Position numbers and translations under genes: made by a program. Below are positions 25,950 to 39,199 of a DNA stretch of 64,000 bases, one piece after another. The DNA is taken from positions 1-64,000 of the forward strand of contig WOGZ01000167.1 of assembly GCA_009733775.1 (NCBI GenBank), in the 5' to 3' direction. The notes beneath the pieces were generated by a model. The model was given only the letters and a program-made list of their open reading frames with translations, was not told the origin of the DNA and did no database searches. This stretch comes from Alectoria sarmentosa. Its lineage: Eukaryota > Ascomycota > Lecanoromycetes > Lecanorales > Parmeliaceae. Position 1 is the stretch's first letter; each line of letters begins with the position of its first letter.

Positions 25950-27740
25950 ATTCTTTTAAACGAGCATATGAGAATTATTTATTAATATAATAATTAATGA
26001 TTTTCAATTTTCAAATATTTAGAAAAACGAATGTGATCTTAATTTATTTAAATTGAAATAATGAAAATCTGTTATCAAATTTGAGCAATTAATTATATAA
26101 ATGTATAAATATTATTTAAAATCGTTGATATATTCGATTCATTTGAATTTGTACATTAAACATTTCTTTTTTTTCGTGATCGAATCTTTTCTTCGCTTAT
26201 CGATTTAAAAATTAATAATTTCATTCACGAAATAATTCGCTCTCTTCTCATCGATGTTCGTAAAAAGAAATAACGATTTTATTTAATTTGATAATAAATC
26301 GTTATTGTTTAAATATAATAATTAAAAATGAAAAATAAGAAAAATGTTTATCTCTTTTAATAATTTCAATTTATATATTATATTATTAATGATTTTAATT
26401 ATTTTAAAAGGGTTTATATTTTTATAATTTAACGATTTATTCAATTGATTTATTTTAATGTTTTTAACATTTAACATTATCATATTTTTTTCTTTAAATT
26501 AAGATGTTAATAATCGATAACGATTTATTTGTTTTATTATTAATGTTTACGATCATTTAAATTTTTTTTTTAAAAAACAATCATAAATTTTCCATTTTTT
26601 CGATAAATTTATCAACGACAATTTAATTTTTTTTGAATTTTTGAATGAAATTAATATCCCACGACGTCGATAATTCAAAATCGTTTTTTAATATATATTT
26701 TTTGATAATCAAAAATGAAGCAATTTTCATAAAAACATTTTTGTTTAAATTAATTTCAAATTCAACGATTAATAAAAAGTCAACTCAATTATCTTAATTA
26801 TGATTAACGTAAACACGTAAATATTGTTTTAATGTTACATTAACGCTTTTTGTTTAATCATTTATTTTAAAATGAAATGTTAAAGATAATTTTAATTTAA
26901 TGTTAATGCGTTGATAAAATCTTTTTCAAAAATAAATAATGAATTGAATTTCGCGATGCGATATAATAATAATCGAATAACCTTTTTTTTATTAAATTTA
27001 TTCGATAAAAGTTTATATTATTATCTCGATTTTTAAAAAATCAAAAAAAAAATTTTTTTTTTTGAATAATTTATTCACGATAATTATTATATGCTCAAAT
27101 TTGCGATCAAATCTAAAACAAATAAATAATGAAATAATGAAATTCATTAAAATGTCTTATTAATATCGATCGAGAATAAATAATGATTTTAAAAGATTTT
27201 ACTTGTCTTTTTTATAAGCCTTCGATCTTTTATATATATAATAATTCTTTATATATCGAATTATCATATCGATTATCTTTAATCAATAATAATAATAACT
27301 TATTTTATTATAAATCGATAATTTTTTTATATATTCGCCTGATGAAAACTCATAAATATATTTAATGATTTTGATTTTGAATTTAAAATGATTTGAAATA
27401 TATAATCGAAAATTAATATAAAGCATTTAATTATAAATTTTATAATCGCTCAATTTTAATTTTACTCTCTCTTTTATAAAATTATATAAAATTTTAAATT
27501 AATTAATGATTTTAATCGTTATGATGCGTTATATAACATTATTTTTCTCATATTTTTTCTTTATCGTAATTAATAAATCAAACGTTATAATGAGAATTAT
27601 TAATTTTTTTAAAGACTTCTCAACAGATTTCGAGACATCAAATAACGATTTTTTCAATGATTTTTTATTGTCGATATTTATTTCATAAAGATTATATATC
27701 ATTAATGTAAATTTCGAAATTGCGATTTTTTATTCGTTCA
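25950..27740 (-). pseudogene. pol: Element H integrase and chromodomain (pol 3' part)
   Basis: The inverted counterpart of D's 48539-50200 segment. On the - strand, the region near 27190-27245 encodes IYIYKRSKAYKK, the stretch after the integrase zinc-binding domain seen also in D. The GPY/F-type tail and chromodomain part follow towards 26050-26500. Frames are closed by many stops. Forward-strand frames such as 27183-27365 and 27506-27688 are antisense shadows of this segment. Confidence 0.8.
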
Positions 27741-27744
27741 ATAA

Positions 27745-27964
27745 TGTCATGATTTCAGTTTATTTTTCTGTCTACCTTCTCAGTACGGCCTTTCGGTTTC
27801 TAGCTCGATTGAGCCTAACGTGGCTTAACGCACTTAACGCCGACAGCGCGCTAACGCCGAGCCTTGGCGTTCACATATTTCTTGACACTAGTATACACTT
27901 ATAACATAGCATAATTAATATTTCATTTAAATCATATATAAATGTTATTCAAATTCAATGTACA
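27745..27964 (+). repeat. 5' LTR of element D
   Basis: Begins TGTCATGATTTCAG and ends CAATGTACA. It holds a patch of higher GC (27810-27875: CGCACTTAACGCCGACAGCG and following) that has kept CpA and CpG sites better than the rest. Confidence 0.93.
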
Positions 27965-28500
27965 GTTTTTGACATAATATTAATTATCTTTTTTGTGACA
28001 AATCACTTAATTGATCATCGAGTCGAACAAACAAATTCACTTTTACGCGATTATTACGTAAAAGAAATCTCAATATGAGTATAACACTCGCATTCGTGCA
28101 GAATGGCATTATTTGCCGACGAAACATTAATTCGAGTATCGTTGAAAGTCATTTATACGCGACGCATTGCAGCTTGAAAGAAATTAAGAAATATCTCGAA
28201 ATCAGAATCGAGTTTAATACGGATCTTTAATTCGGTTTTTCACAAAATATAGAGTAATTGTTAAAAGCGCATTTCATTCAATTGTTATTGTGACGCGCGT
28301 TATCTAAGATCTTAACATCAAGAAAAAAGAATACAATTTTATTATACGCATTAACAAGATTTAAAGAAATCGATAAAAGAGAGATCACGATGAAAAAAGG
28401 CGTTAAGGAAGGTTTATAAAAAGAGATTGCGTCGACACTTTTTCGCTTCGCTCGATTTGAGCCTATATCAAACATTATCCTCATTTATGTTACGCAACGA
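27965..28500 (+). other. Element D leader, weakly RIPed
   Basis: Between the 5' LTR and gag. The base composition is visibly less A+T-rich, and CpA is retained (GCATTCGTGCAGAATGGCAT near 28091). The same leader appears inverted in H at about 62240-62618. The frame 28278-28484 on the - strand is antisense to it and has no family signature. Confidence 0.6.
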
Positions 28501-30060
28501 TCAATTTAAATCGTTTAATCTAATAACGATAATGAATTAAATTTCAATGATTCAAATATAGAAGAAAATAATCGACGTGAAAAATTACGTCGTGTTAAAG
28601 AAGGAAAACAAGTTGAATTAAAATCTTTTATTTTTATTTTTATCAAAAAAAGATACATTATTGAATTCGATAACTTATAAAACAAACTTTTTTTTATGAA
28701 AATCGAAGACGACGTTGAGGAAAAACATAAATCGATTTTTATAAAAGTTTAAAACATATAACAATTTATCGAGAGTGCAATTTCTCATTTTAAAGAATAA
28801 TATAATGCAATTAAAAGCCTTATTACTAACATAATTATTTATTAAAAATAAAATTAAAAATCACATTAAGCATTCATCAAAAGCAAAAAACGAATAACAT
28901 TATTTATTTAATAATTCAAAAAAAAAACCTTATTTTTTTGATTTCTCATAATAATAAGAAACGATTATAAGATTTTAAAAATATTTATCGTGATCGAAAT
29001 GAAAAGTTTAAAAAAAAAATATAAATTTTAACATAAAAAATGAAAATTTGAAATCTCAATTTCACGTTATTGAAAAAATGAATTTTAATGATTTCGATTT
29101 AAATCTTAATGATTTAAATCGCGAAGGCCTTTTTCATCGTTTTTTTTGAAATCGTTATATTATAACATCATTAAGCGAAAATTATTATAATCGATAACTT
29201 ACTTTTATTATTAAAATAATCTTTATTTTAAATAATAAATCGAATAATAAATACGTGAACGTGAACAATTTGAACGATAATAACGATGATAAAGAATTAT
29301 AAAATTCGTGAAAAATACATTTTAAATTCAAATTCATATAGAGTTTCGAATTTTTTAAAATTGAAATATCGAAAATTCTTTATATTCGAGATTATTATAA
29401 AAATATGATTTACGATATAATTAAAAATAAAGCAAATTTCAAAAATTTTCAATATTATATATTCGCGAACGATATAATATAAAATCTCGAATAAATGTTT
29501 AACGATTTCGATAAAAAAGAAAAAGTCGACGTTGAATTTCAAAATTCGAAGTTTATTATAAAAATCAAAAACGTCAAAAAGATTTTTAACGTTTTTTATA
29601 TTCGATTTATTGTTATTATTACGCCGCTCGATATGTCTGAACGAGAAAAAATCGATTATTTAAAAAGATTAATTGCAAATCGTTTAAAATATCGTATTCT
29701 CGATTATTCAAGCTCAACATCTTATCGTGAACTTGTTATTCGTTTACAATAGATCGATTTGAATATAAGATTTATCGATAAACAATTATTCAAAGGCACT
29801 CGAAAAGGAATCGAAGGAATCGAAAAAATTAAAGAAATTAAAGAAATTAAAATTTTCAACACGAGAGTAGAACGTGATGAAAATAATGAAAAACGAAAAA
29901 GTTATTTTAATGACATCATTATCGATCGAAATGAACGTTATCGATATTTTTAATATGTCGCAAATAAATTCAAAAAGAAAGATAAATGTTTCAAATGTTT
30001 ATAATTTGAACATTTATTCAATGAAGTCAACGTTTTATGCAAAAATAAATCTTAATTAAA
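28500..30060 (+). pseudogene. gag: Element D gag with zinc knuckle
   Basis: The best-preserved piece is 29495-29752, an open stretch of 85 codons with typical fungal gypsy Gag character: charged, with a FNDFDKKEKVDVEFQNSKF block and a PLDMSEREKIDYLKRLIA block. The same protein occurs inverted in H at 61011-61268. Downstream, near 29988, CFKC followed by stop-FEH gives a CX2CX4H knuckle whose last Cys is not in place, so nucleic-acid binding would be impaired. A run of KEIKEIKI-type codons lies between. Gag would form the particle core and package RNA; this copy is broken by stops. Confidence 0.82.
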
Positions 30061-30849
30061 TAAAAAACAAGTTATTGTTATGTTAATAAAAATTAAATTG
30101 AAGGTTAAAACAAATATATTTTCAATTTATAAATAACAACAATCGAAAAATTAATTCTTTTTGATAAAGTCGTTATTAAAAAGACATTGAAACAAGTGCG
30201 TATAAAAATCAAGAAATTCGAAGAGTTAAATGTTGAATTTATTATCGTGATTTTGTTTTTATGCGATGTTGAATTATAAAAAAAAAGATAATTGAATTTT
30301 GAAGTTAAAGTTCTCAATAAATAAAAAATAATAAAAATTTAATGTTTAATGAACACAAAAACATCAGCAAAGAGTTTTATAAATACGAAATTTACGAAAT
30401 ATTATAAATTATCATTAATAACTTTAACGAAATCTTTTAAATTGCGATTAATTAATGAAATCATGAAAAAAAATATCATTTATATGATTCGAATTATTTT
30501 GATATTTGAAAAACATTTTGAGGAATTGTTTTATTTAATCACATTTTTAATTAAGTTTAACATCATATTTAACATATCATGATTGAAACTTTATGATTTT
30601 TAAATATTTTTCTCGAAAAGAGATCGTGCATCTTCAATTTAAATCATTATATATCGAATTGTTTATAATATCATAAATTAATTATGATATATAATGATAA
30701 TACGAAGCATCGACTTTTTGTAACATCTTACCTTAATTAAAAAACATCGCGAAGATCTTTGTTTACGCTTTTATGAAAATGATAAAAAAAAAAGGAAATT
30801 AAATTATCGTTATATGATCGAAAGATTTCGAACCTTTCGAGAAAGGGAT
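30061..30849 (+). pseudogene. Element D protease region (eroded)
   Basis: By position between Gag and RT this should encode the aspartic protease and linker. I do not see a clear D-S/T-G motif. Continuity with 46234 onward is shown by the H copy, where the same sequence runs uninterrupted at about 59930-60060 on the - strand. Confidence 0.55.
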
Positions 30850-30854
30850 TATTA

Positions 30855-30976
30855 TGTCGAAATTCAGGTCACGTGACAGGTCACGTGCCGGGCGCATGCG
30901 CCCGTAACTTAATCGCACTTTTCTTCGTAACACTTTTAAAGTAATACAATTAAGTGTTTTACATCATATTTTCATA
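30855..30976 (+). repeat. 5' LTR of copia A, with palindromic motifs
   Basis: Begins TGTCGAAATTCAGG. The right end CATA corresponds to CACA in other copies. It contains GTCACGTGAC, a second GTCACGTG, and the 14-bp perfect palindrome GGGCGCATGCGCCC (about 30889-30902). These GC-rich palindromes survive RIP and look like protein-binding sites in U3 (CACGTG is a bHLH-type site). Confidence 0.93.
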
Positions 30977-30994
30977 GATTATGAACCCGAGCTT
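30977..30994 (+). promoter_or_regulatory. Primer-binding site of copia A (half initiator tRNA-Met)
   Basis: GATTATGAACCCGAGCTT follows the LTR directly. TTATGARCCC is complementary to the anticodon-loop sequence GGGYTCATAA of initiator tRNA-Met. Drosophila copia and yeast Ty5 are known to prime from such a cleaved half-tRNA. The G-to-A change at the seventh base fits RIP; copy B has G there. Confidence 0.7.
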
Positions 30995-31099
30995 ATTCAA
31001 CGATCATTATAAACATAACTTATTTATTCATTATTATGATTATAATTGTTTTTAAACATTTCATATTTATCGCAATGAGACAATTAATTGTAAAGATTT

Positions 31100-33430
31100 T
31101 CATTCATTAATCTTTTTAAAATAAACAATTTTCATTTGTAAAATGATCTTTAAATTTAAACGATTATGATTCGAAATTTGAAAATTAAAAACTTTTCAAT
31201 CCTCGACGAATCGAAATTATTCGCTTTTAATCGAAATCGTATGCGATTTATAATCGTGCGATCGAATTATAATAAGATTTTTATAACATTATCAACTTTT
31301 CTGCGTGAAACACATTAAATAAATAAAAAAACGCTTTTATTTTCATAATATTTCATTAAATTAATGATTTATATCCTCAACGATATATCGAATTAATAAC
31401 ATAAATTGAATAATTGAATATCAACATTATTATCAATTTGATTATCGTTTAAAACAATTTAAAGCTAATTTTATTATCATTCAAACGTTTAAAAATTTAT
31501 TTAAAATCAAAAATAATAAATTTTATATGTTAAAATTAACGTTTTAATTTCAAAAATTTCTTAAAAAAAGAGATTAAAATCTTATTATCGAATTTTTTAT
31601 TCGTTATCGATAACATTTTATTATCGTGATTATAAAATTTAATCAATCTCAATTTCATAATAATAATCGTCGAAACGAATATTTTAAATTCGAATCTTTA
31701 ATTGAATAATATAAAAAGAATGCGAATTTTTTAAAAAAATTTATACGTTTATAATTGCATTCAATATAATCTTAATTAAATTTAATCTTTATTATCAAAT
31801 TCAAAATCAAATTTTTTATATTATTAATTTCATTTCATAATAATATTATCGTTTAAATTTATCATTAATTCTCGCATAAACACTTTTTATTATTATTATA
31901 AGACTTTGAAATATAATAATAATAATTAATTAATATCGATAAAAACTTAAACGATTTTGACGAAAATTGATAAAACATTTATTTCATTTTTTTCACATTA
32001 TCGTTATGCGATAATAATTCGAAAATCAATAAAAAATCATTTAACGTTTCAAATGATATCGAAATCTTTGATTTACGCGTTAAAGATAAACGATCTCATT
32101 TATCAATTTTTTTTAAAATGTTCAAATCGTTTTTTAAATCATTATTAAATTCATTTATTTCAACATCTTTTTAAAGCGATAATTTTTAAATCGACATTTT
32201 CGATTCGTTTTCAATTATAATAAAAGTCTCGTTTTCATTATCTTCATTATCATTATTAATCTTTTACATTTTTTTATTTATCTTTTTTGATATCGATAAT
32301 TAAATTTAACGTTTAAAATGTCGTTGAAAATATTTTTATAAATAATAAAGGCAATTTCTTTTTGATTTTTATTATTATTTTGAAATTTATTATCGAATAT
32401 ATCAAATAAAACGAAGATATCAACGATTAATTAATGTTAAATAATCTTCAATTCTTCATTAACATTATTAAATTTAAAATTTATATAATTATTCGTTAAC
32501 GTCTTAATTACGTTAATTGTTAATTCATTAAAAAATATAATAAAAATCTTCAAATTATGTTAAACGTTATTAATGTTTATTATAAATTTATGAATTTTGA
32601 ATTTTATATCGAATTTATGCGTCAATTATATAATACTAACATTAATTTCGAAAAAAGCGTTTATTAATATGAAAAGAACTTTCGTAAAATTAACGTCGAA
32701 ATCGTTAATTTAAACGATTCATTATCATTATTAAAGTTTTATTTCATTCAATTTTTTTTTATAAGATTCGACGAAATTTATAATATCTTTATAATAATTT
32801 ATATTCAAATTCATATGCTTTATAATTCGAAAACAATTAAATTCGATTTGATTATTTATAACGTAATGAATAAAAAACGTTATATGTTTGTAATTAAAAA
32901 GGATAATGTTATTATGCTCGCTCATCGCAATAATAATAATAAAAATAAACAATTCGTCAAAGACGATTTTGACGATTTTAATTTTATCAATCGCGAAATT
33001 TATATTTTTTATAAAATCGTTAATCGTAAATTTAAACATTTTTTTATTAAATGTTGAATCAAATTCTTTTATTTAAAATTTGAGAAGTTTATAAATGAAT
33101 AAAAAAAAAAAAAGAAGACGCAAATCGATATCATTTATATAAACATTAATGTTTTAAATATCAAACGCAAACGCATCGAAAAAGCGTTATTTAACGTTTT
33201 CGTTTCAAAGAAAAATGATTATTTCAACATCAATATAACATATATTTTAAAAAAGAACGATTATCTTTATATTCATATAACATTTCTCGATAAATTAAAT
33301 AATCAAAATCATTCGAATTTCATTTTGAATAATTTTAACATTTTGAATATAATCAATCAAGCAAATTAAAATGAAAACAAAATTTTTATTAATTTAATAA
33401 TAAATCTTAATTTAAACAAAAGTTTATTAT
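31100..33430 (+). pseudogene. gag: Copia A leader and gag (eroded)
   Basis: Shared at nucleotide level with F (62762-64000), which shows the segment belongs to the element. Open fragments at 31957-32148 and 32815-33057 read as charged Gag-like protein. A cysteine/histidine arrangement near 33000-33050 could be a degenerate zinc knuckle, but the ligands are mostly Tyr or Val now. The first several hundred bases are probably untranslated leader. Confidence 0.6.
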
Positions 33431-33439
33431 TCGTTAAAT

Positions 33440-34852
33440 TTATAAATCTCGATATTCGAATTGTGATAAATTCGAATTACACTCGTCATTTTTTTATCGA
33501 TTATTCGATATTTATTATTTATATCAAAATTTAATCTCGATTTATTAAAGACATTAAAAACGTTAAAATTTAATTTTTTATTTATGATATCATTAATCTT
33601 GATTATAATGTTAATAACAAACGCGTTATTTTAACGATTTTTAATATCTTGCACATGATCGATATGAGCGTTAATTTCTTATTAATTAAAAAACTTTTAA
33701 ATATCGATATTAAAATCGTTTTTTATAAAAAAGATTATGCTTTAATTCAAGATAATATAATATTAATCGATACGCGAAATCGCGATTTGTTTTAAATTTA
33801 TGAGAAAACAATAATGCTTTAATCATTTATAACGTTTTTTCAAATTCGATTCATTAATTATGATATGTTCGCATAAATTATTTGAATTAATAAAATCTTA
33901 ATAAACTTCTTAATATTATTATAAATATCGATTTTTTTAAAAATATTATCGAGAAATACATTTATAAATGTTATATAATAAATTATTAAAAGACGATTTT
34001 TTATAATAATTTCACAGCGCTTAATATTTTATCGAACGAATTTGTTTATAATAATTTTATTAAATCTTTGATTTTTATTAATTTTAACGATTATAAATAT
34101 TTTATAACGTTCAAAAACGATTTTATTTATTATTTTGAAATTTATTATATTCGTTATAAGAGTGAAATCTTCGTTATATTTTTACGTTTTAAAATTTATT
34201 TGAAATCTCGCGATTATCGAATTTATCGTATTCGTTTTAATAATGAAAATGAATATATTAATAATTTTTTTTTAAAATGTCTCGCTCAAACGGGCATTAA
34301 ACAAAAATTCATTATTATAAACAATTTTGAAATGAATAAAGCCGTTGAGCGATTTAATTAAATTTTGATAAATAAGATTTATTTAATTTTATTAAATTTC
34401 AATCTCAATAAATTTTTTTGATTTAAAATAATAATTATAATCAATTATTTAACGATGCGTTTTTTTAATATCAAAATTATCGTTATATTTTTCGAAACCT
34501 TTTATCATCGCAAATTTATTCTTTTTCATTTGCGTATTATTAATTTCATCGTTTACGTTTTAAAATATATTTAAAAAAAAATTATAAATAAAAGCGAGAA
34601 GTGTATTCTTTTAAATTACGAAAACGAATTCATTTTTCATTTTTATAATTTAATCAAAAAGAAAATTATTCGCATTAATAATATGCATTTCATCGAAAAA
34701 TGTTCACATTTTATGAATCTCGAAAAGAAAATTGAAATTCACGAATTTTCAAATAAACGTTAACGTTTTTTTATATTAATATTCATTATAAAAAAGACAT
34801 TAAATAAATAACGTATCATTATATTATCAAACGTTAAATTTATAATTTTGAT
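33440..34852 (+). pseudogene. pol: Copia A protease and integrase
   Basis: The retropepsin motif is recognisable as INSNYTRHFF (about 33458-33490), a G-to-A version of the copia D-S-G-C/A-T-x-H motif. A gag-pre-integrase block follows (ILHMIDMSVNFLLIKKLL, near 33650). The integrase core lies in the open stretch 34068-34361: a TDD motif changed to KND, the second Asp changed to Asn in RFNNENEY, and Glu retained in VERFN at exactly the D-35-E spacing. The region stops at the TSD of element C and resumes with RT after 43035. Confidence 0.92.
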
Positions 34853-34857
34853 TAAAT

Positions 34858-35006
34858 TGTTAAGAAAGCTATGCTCGAAGAATTCTGATTGTGAGTGTAA
34901 GATTGATTATCGAGAAAGCTATGGAGAATTCTATTCTTGTAAACATATTTGTTAAGGCATTATCTCCGCCATCTCCGTTTTTTTCTTGCCAAAGATATTC
35001 GTAACA
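34858..35006 (-). repeat. 3' LTR of element C (left end)
   Basis: 149 bp, same length as the right LTR once MITE1 is removed. It is clearly less A+T-rich and keeps CpA sites. The - strand frame 34952-35164 overlaps it and is not a gene in its own right. Confidence 0.93.
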
Positions 35007-35345
35007 GTGTTAATAGAAAATAAGAAACCAGCGCCCTCGCTGATATAAGCAAAGGCATCACGGAAATCTATTTCGAAAACACATTCCGTTTTTAAGGGTA
35101 GAGCTTGAAATGTGATGTAAGCTTCACTCGTAACTTGGAAATTCGTTTCCGAGAACTTTTTCAAGAACTTTTTTTCGTATTACGGAATTAGAAGTCCGAT
35201 AATAAACATCCTCAGATCGATCTGGAAATGGTTTTCTTTCGTGAACGTCCTCGCTTTCTAATAGAAATATCTTTAGGTTTATCGAAATCGATGATTTATA
35301 GCTTCTTGCGAAGGTGACCTCGTTTTCTTAAACCTTGTTTAACGA
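35007..35345 (-). other. C-terminal/3' part of element C, hardly RIPed
   Basis: Between chromodomain and LTR. It continues the polyprotein tail with basic residues (RKRGRSRKK type) and then non-coding sequence. Composition is near balanced and CpA is common, in sharp contrast to sequence right of about 35430. Confidence 0.65.
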
Positions 35346-38300
35346 TCATAACATCACATTCGTCCATAAGATTTCGAACTTTTTGAAGTGTATATACGAG
35401 ATATCAAACATTATATTCGTTATCACAGTTTTTTCATTTGATTAAATATATGATATTTCTTTCGATATCACGTCGCTTCAAAAATCGCTCGATCTCATAA
35501 AACTTATATTTGAAAACAAATTCGAAATCGACGTTTTTTTCGATTTTCTCTTTTATAAAAAGAGAATTCATATTATAAAAACATTTATACGAATCATCAT
35601 TCAAAGCAAATTTCAATTAAATTATCAATATAATAAAATAAATCTTTATAATTAAAAGAAGTTTTAAGCGATAAACGAAAAATCTTATTTTCTCGAAAAT
35701 TTAAAACGAATCGACTTTTTGATAATATAATTTCCGATTATCAAGATCTAATATTTCGTATTTATGATATAAACGCAAATATGTTATATTATCACGTGTT
35801 AATCTTAAAACCGTATGAGATTTATTATAATAAATCTTTATAAAAATATTTGCGAATGTAATAACCTTTTTAACTTGCTCTCGCTTCATTTGTTATAAAC
35901 GATTAAAAAATTTTTATAACAATTCAATAAATAATTCGAGTGTGTCACGAACATTAAATTTATAAAGAATTTCGTTCAATAATATCTTAATAGATTGATT
36001 TTTGAAATTATTCAAATTATTTATAAAATATGAAAAAACGAATGTTCAATCAACATCGAGATTGATTATAATAAAATATTGAAACGTAATCTTTATGATT
36101 TGATTCGTACACTCGAATTATTCATTCGTTTAAAAATAATAAATCATTAAATTAAGAATTTCCGTTTTCAATTTGTGAAAGATCATTTATCATAAATCTG
36201 ACATAAATTTCGAATCTTTATCATTTATTATAACATAAAAAATTCCCCATTCTTGTTATATAAGACTTATAAAAAAAATATCAATTCATTTCGCAACAAT
36301 ATAAATAATCTTTTTAAATGTTAATAAAACTCTTTTGAAAAACTTATTTATTATTATAAACAAATTATCGAAATCGTTTATTATCAACGAAAACGTGATT
36401 ATGAAATTTATAATTATAATGTGAAATGAGATTTTCGATTTATCAATGAGAATTATGCTCTCATAAGATTTATAACGCTTAATTTAATTTAATTCATATT
36501 TCGAATAATGATTTATATATGCTCGAAAATGCTTCGATAAATATCGCATATAAATAAAATTCACAACTCGGTTATACGTTTTATGAAATCCTTCATAATG
36601 TTAACGATCATAAATCAATTCGAATATTTCTCTCTTTAATGCATTGAGAATATATAATCTTTTTTATTTATCATAAAAGTTCGTATAATAAATTAATTCA
36701 TTTCGAATCTTAAATCGAAGGTTTAATCGATTGTCGATGAAATCTTTGAAATGAGAATCGGAGATTTGTTATGATGAGATTCCTTTTGCAATGATAAAAC
36801 CTTATAAAGGTCATAAAATGACAAATCTTTATAAAGATTATGAAATCTTTTCAAATTGATTTGGAGCAACTTCCTTCGCAGCTTTTCAAATTATTTCGAA
36901 AATCTTATTTTATTGTTTATTCTTGATATACTCAAAAATGAGATGTGATTTGAAATCATCGAACATTTTCACGAAAATAACATGATAAATGATAAATAAT
37001 TCCGCTTTTTTAAAAAATAATTTCTTTTTTATGAAATAAAAGTCTTATTCGATGACTTTCATTATTTATTTATATAAAACTTTCAATACTCTCGAACCGT
37101 TTTTCGATATCATAATAGGATTTTTTAAAAAACGTAATAAAGCATCAAAAACGACGTTTATCTTTTTTTTTTATAACGCACGAAAAGGTTAAATATCGAT
37201 AAATATTGAAAAGCGCGCATCAAACGTAAATTGAGTTTATTAATACTTGAAATGATGAAATTAATTTATCGAAATATTGATACGATAATAAAATGATCGA
37301 TATATATCATTACAAACGATTTCTTAATGAATTTTATCATATATCGTATCTTTTTGATTATTTAAATTATTTCGATAACTTTCAATTTCGTAAATTAATA
37401 ATTTTATTTCGCTTAATTGAGCATTTTATTAATAAATATAATTAATTATACATTCGTGCGCGGAAAAGGTTCGTCAGAATCGTCGATTATATAATAAATT
37501 ATAATAACAAATCCTTATTCTTTAAAAGCGTTTAAATCGATATAAAAATGACGATTAGAATCGAAATATATTAAAAAGATAAAATTGAAAAATGCTTTTT
37601 GAAAATTCTTAAAAGTTCAAATTTTTGTTTCGATAAATTCATAAAACGTAATATTGAATTAACGTTTTCGAGAATGATCTTTTGATTTTTTGAATATTTC
37701 TTTAATAAGATTCGTTTTTTTTTATTATAAAGAATTTATTCGTTAAACGTATTTGAATATAAATAATCGAAATCAATCAATGAATTTTAAAAAAGTTTCT
37801 AATTATCATAATGTTTCTGAAAAACGGAATATTATAATAATAACAAGTTTTTCCTCGAATGTGAACAGACTTAAAAAATCGATTCGTTATTCAAAAAGAA
37901 TCACGAAAAGATAATTTAAAAATGATTTTTTAAAATTAAAATTGATTCTTCTTTGACGAAAAAGAGTGAACATTTTTCTAAAATAATTTAAATATTTTAA
38001 TAACGTTTTTTAAAAAACAATCATATCATTTATATAAACTTTGACAAATTTTCGAATAAGCCTAAAAATCTTGTTTATTTGTTTTTAAACATATGATAAT
38101 AATTTTTTATATTTCATAAGAGCAATATTATATTGCTTTTATCCTCGATAAAAAATCATTATAAACTTATATTGATTCTTATAACGAACAAGAAATTAAT
38201 AAAAATAATCGTTTTCGTTCATCGTAAAGATGTAAAAAAATCTCGTTATAATAAAGATAATATCTGATTATAACGATAACGAATAAAAATCGAATTTTGT

Positions 38301-39174
38301 GATCTTATTAAGATTTCGAATATTTACAATAACTCAATCTTTTCGAGAATCATTAAATAATTGTCTTTATATCACGAATATTGAATAATTGTAAAATATA
38401 AATTAATTAATTAATTCATTGCATTTTGTTTTGTTTATGAAGTTTATTAAACGTTTTATTAATAACGTTTTTATTCTTTTGATTAATAAGATAAATTCGA
38501 GAAAATTTAAATGCAAAATTTGATTTAAAAAATATGAGCATTTATTTCTTTTCAAAAATGTTCACGATGACACCTTAATTCATTCAAATTTCAAGAAATT
38601 CGTCGATTATCGAAACAATTTAAATAATCATCTTCGAAATATCATAAATAATAATGTTATTAAACATTACGTGCTCGAGATTCAAATCGATTTGAATCTT
38701 AAACGTTTTAATTATAAAAATAATAATTTCAAAAACAATATTTTCAAACACGAAATTCTCAATCCCGTACGTTTTAATCATAAAAATAATAATTTCAAAA
38801 ATTATATTCTCGGGCATCGAGTTTTCAGACATAAATTTTTATATTAATTCGATAAATGTTATAATTATTATCATAAGATCTTTAACGAAATTAAATTTTC
38901 ATAATTTCACGTTTTTAATAGCAAAAAATGCGTTAATAAAGATTATCAAAAAAGTATCGTCTTATTCATATTCGTAAAATGATTTGAATTTTATTTTTCG
39001 AAATAAACGAACAAATGCGATTATAACATTATAAATCAATATTATTAAAATTATGAAATTTACAACGTGAATCAAAATTTCATTTATAAATTCGAAGTTC
39101 TGAGCACAATTTAATTCGAATAAAAAATTCCGATCTTTTAATATTATATCGTTATACGCGATAAATATTTTCAT
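35345..39174 (-). pseudogene. pol: Element C pol: linker, RT, RNase H, integrase, chromodomain
   Basis: On the - strand, from right to left. The PR-to-RT linker is the open frame 38962-39174. RT has a NDYFYQ-type block near 38200 and active site YIND (about 38020-38040) for YIDD. Then KSFLDYL-type sequence (about 37900) and the RNase H connection near 37560-37760 follow. The integrase core has INDKDSKF (about 36230) and FECTNQI, with Asp and Glu kept at exactly D-35-E spacing although stops lie between. The integrase C-terminal part is the frame 35701-35889. The chromodomain (FYEIERFLKRRDIERN...NVWYLVYTLQ) is at about 35350-35530, mostly in the frame 35434-35616. Trp-to-stop changes are as expected from RIP. 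Confidence 0.92.
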
Positions 39175-39199
39175 AATAATATTTAATATTATAATAATC

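Noticed and set aside
25575..27964. A 2.4-kb DNA transposon with about 215-bp terminal inverted repeats
   Set aside because: The two inverted repeats are LTRs of two different gypsy elements (H 3' LTR and D 5' LTR), and the sequence between is H integrase. The apparent transposon is an effect of nesting.
34952..35164. A 70-codon - strand ORF with balanced codon use as a host gene
   Set aside because: It runs from the element C tail into its LTR, and the open frame reflects low RIP. It is part of the element.
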